DNA of 5,852 nucleotides from a bacterium BMS3Bbin07 (GTDB lineage: Bacteria; Nitrospirota; Thermodesulfovibrionia; Thermodesulfovibrionales; JdFR-85): positions 1 through 5,852 of the forward strand of contig BDTQ01000017.1 in NCBI GenBank assembly GCA_002898135.1. The letters run 5' to 3'. Positions 5,548 through 5,852 of the stretch are shown here, piece by piece. The translations under genes and the position numbers were made by a program. Each line of letters begins with the position of its first letter. Position 1 is the first letter of the stretch. A model generated the notes under the pieces. The model was given only the letters and a program-made list of their open reading frames with translations. It was not told where the DNA came from and ran no database searches.

Positions 5548-5852
5548 CAGAAAAAACAGGGACACATCTTGACATAAGTAATAGAGGTTTTCTCCTGGGC
5601 AAACAAGTCAGGGTGCAGGTCAATACATTGCACAAATATACATCGCACAAAATTACGGCATGAATGTCAAATACACAGGCCTGAACCATGTCATTTCCGT
5701 TACCTAAACAGCCTTGAGCCGGTTCTTGAGGGGAGCGATTATTTCAAATCAAATTTAGTTGGTAACGCTCTGGTTCTTCGCAATGTGAATGATACCTTTA
5801 CTTACCTTTTCGTTAATGTAACAGTAGGGGTAGCATACTCTTATGTTTACCC
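5528..5852. other. Unassigned AT-rich region at the right end
   Basis: I recognise no gene in these 325 bases. Minus-strand frames are short or broken. One plus-strand frame is open from 5578 to the window edge (about 91 codons) but lacks an early start codon and ribosome binding site, and its translation resembles no family I know, so I do not call it. A near-exact tandem duplication of 15 bases lies at 5627-5656. The region may be intergenic sequence or decayed mobile or toxin-antitoxin material. Confidence 0.4.
5627..5656. repeat. Adjacent 15-base tandem duplication
   Basis: ATTGCACAAATATAC (5627-5641) is followed directly by ATCGCACAAAATTAC (5642-5656), identical at 12 of 15 positions. 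The repeat length is a multiple of three, so it would preserve a reading frame if the region were once coding. Only two copies are present. Confidence 0.5.

Noticed and set aside
5627..5656. Two adjacent 15-base near-identical units as a possible CRISPR array
   Set aside because: There are no spacers, only two diverged copies and no cas genes nearby.
5468..5689. A 73-codon minus-strand frame ending in the hicB relic
   Set aside because: Only its last 19 or so residues look like a HicB N-terminus; the Cys/Val/Leu-rich remainder runs through unassigned DNA and the duplication, so it is not a gene of its own.
5770..5800. TGCGAAGAACCAGAGCG on the minus strand, vaguely like widespread ATTGCGAGGAGCGAAGC repeats
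   Set aside because: Too many differences to claim membership; only a loose similarity.

Overview
The window looks like ordinary chromosome from a free-living, probably Gram-negative bacterium. The protein style of the NadB, the mixed base composition and the E. coli-like Can and NhaA would fit a Nitrospirota or Desulfobacterota type lineage, but nothing here fixes the taxon. There is no rRNA, tRNA, CRISPR array or intact mobile element.

Layout. On the + strand, positions 1-560 hold the 3' end of a thiamine-pyrophosphate enzyme resembling acetolactate synthase. After an 84-base gap with a small hairpin comes a complete nadB (L-aspartate oxidase, 645-2213). The remaining genes lie on the - strand and meet nadB tail to tail. 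Read in their own direction they are: a decayed hicB-type antitoxin remnant (about 5527-5397), a class I SAM-dependent methyltransferase (5396-4383), a beta-class carbonic anhydrase (can, 4303-3674) and an Na+/H+ antiporter (nhaA, 3430-2270). The last 330 bases (5528-5852) hold no gene I can name.

How the genes relate. The TPP enzyme and nadB are co-oriented and may be co-transcribed; both are metabolic (pyruvate carboligation and the first step of NAD synthesis), but no shared pathway is evident. Carbonic anhydrase (CO2 + H2O to bicarbonate + H+) beside NhaA (H+ in, Na+ out) makes sense for cytoplasmic pH and sodium homeostasis. They are separated by 243 bases, and each has its own promoter-like TATAAT and dyad symmetry, so they are probably not one simple operon. 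The methyltransferase is visibly AT-richer than the left side and sits directly downstream of the antitoxin relic, which suggests an acquired or rearranged segment.

Most interesting points: (i) the hicB relic, whose reading frame is broken by one extra CA unit in a (CA)5 tract plus an in-frame stop; (ii) two hairpin-forming dyads in the nhaA leader, one at the inferred transcription start and one just before the ribosome binding site; (iii) a symmetric ATGACA-N4-TGTCAT dyad overlapping the can -10 box, with an 11-bp inverted repeat bracketing the can start codon. I did not find convincing evidence of a wholly new multi-gene system.
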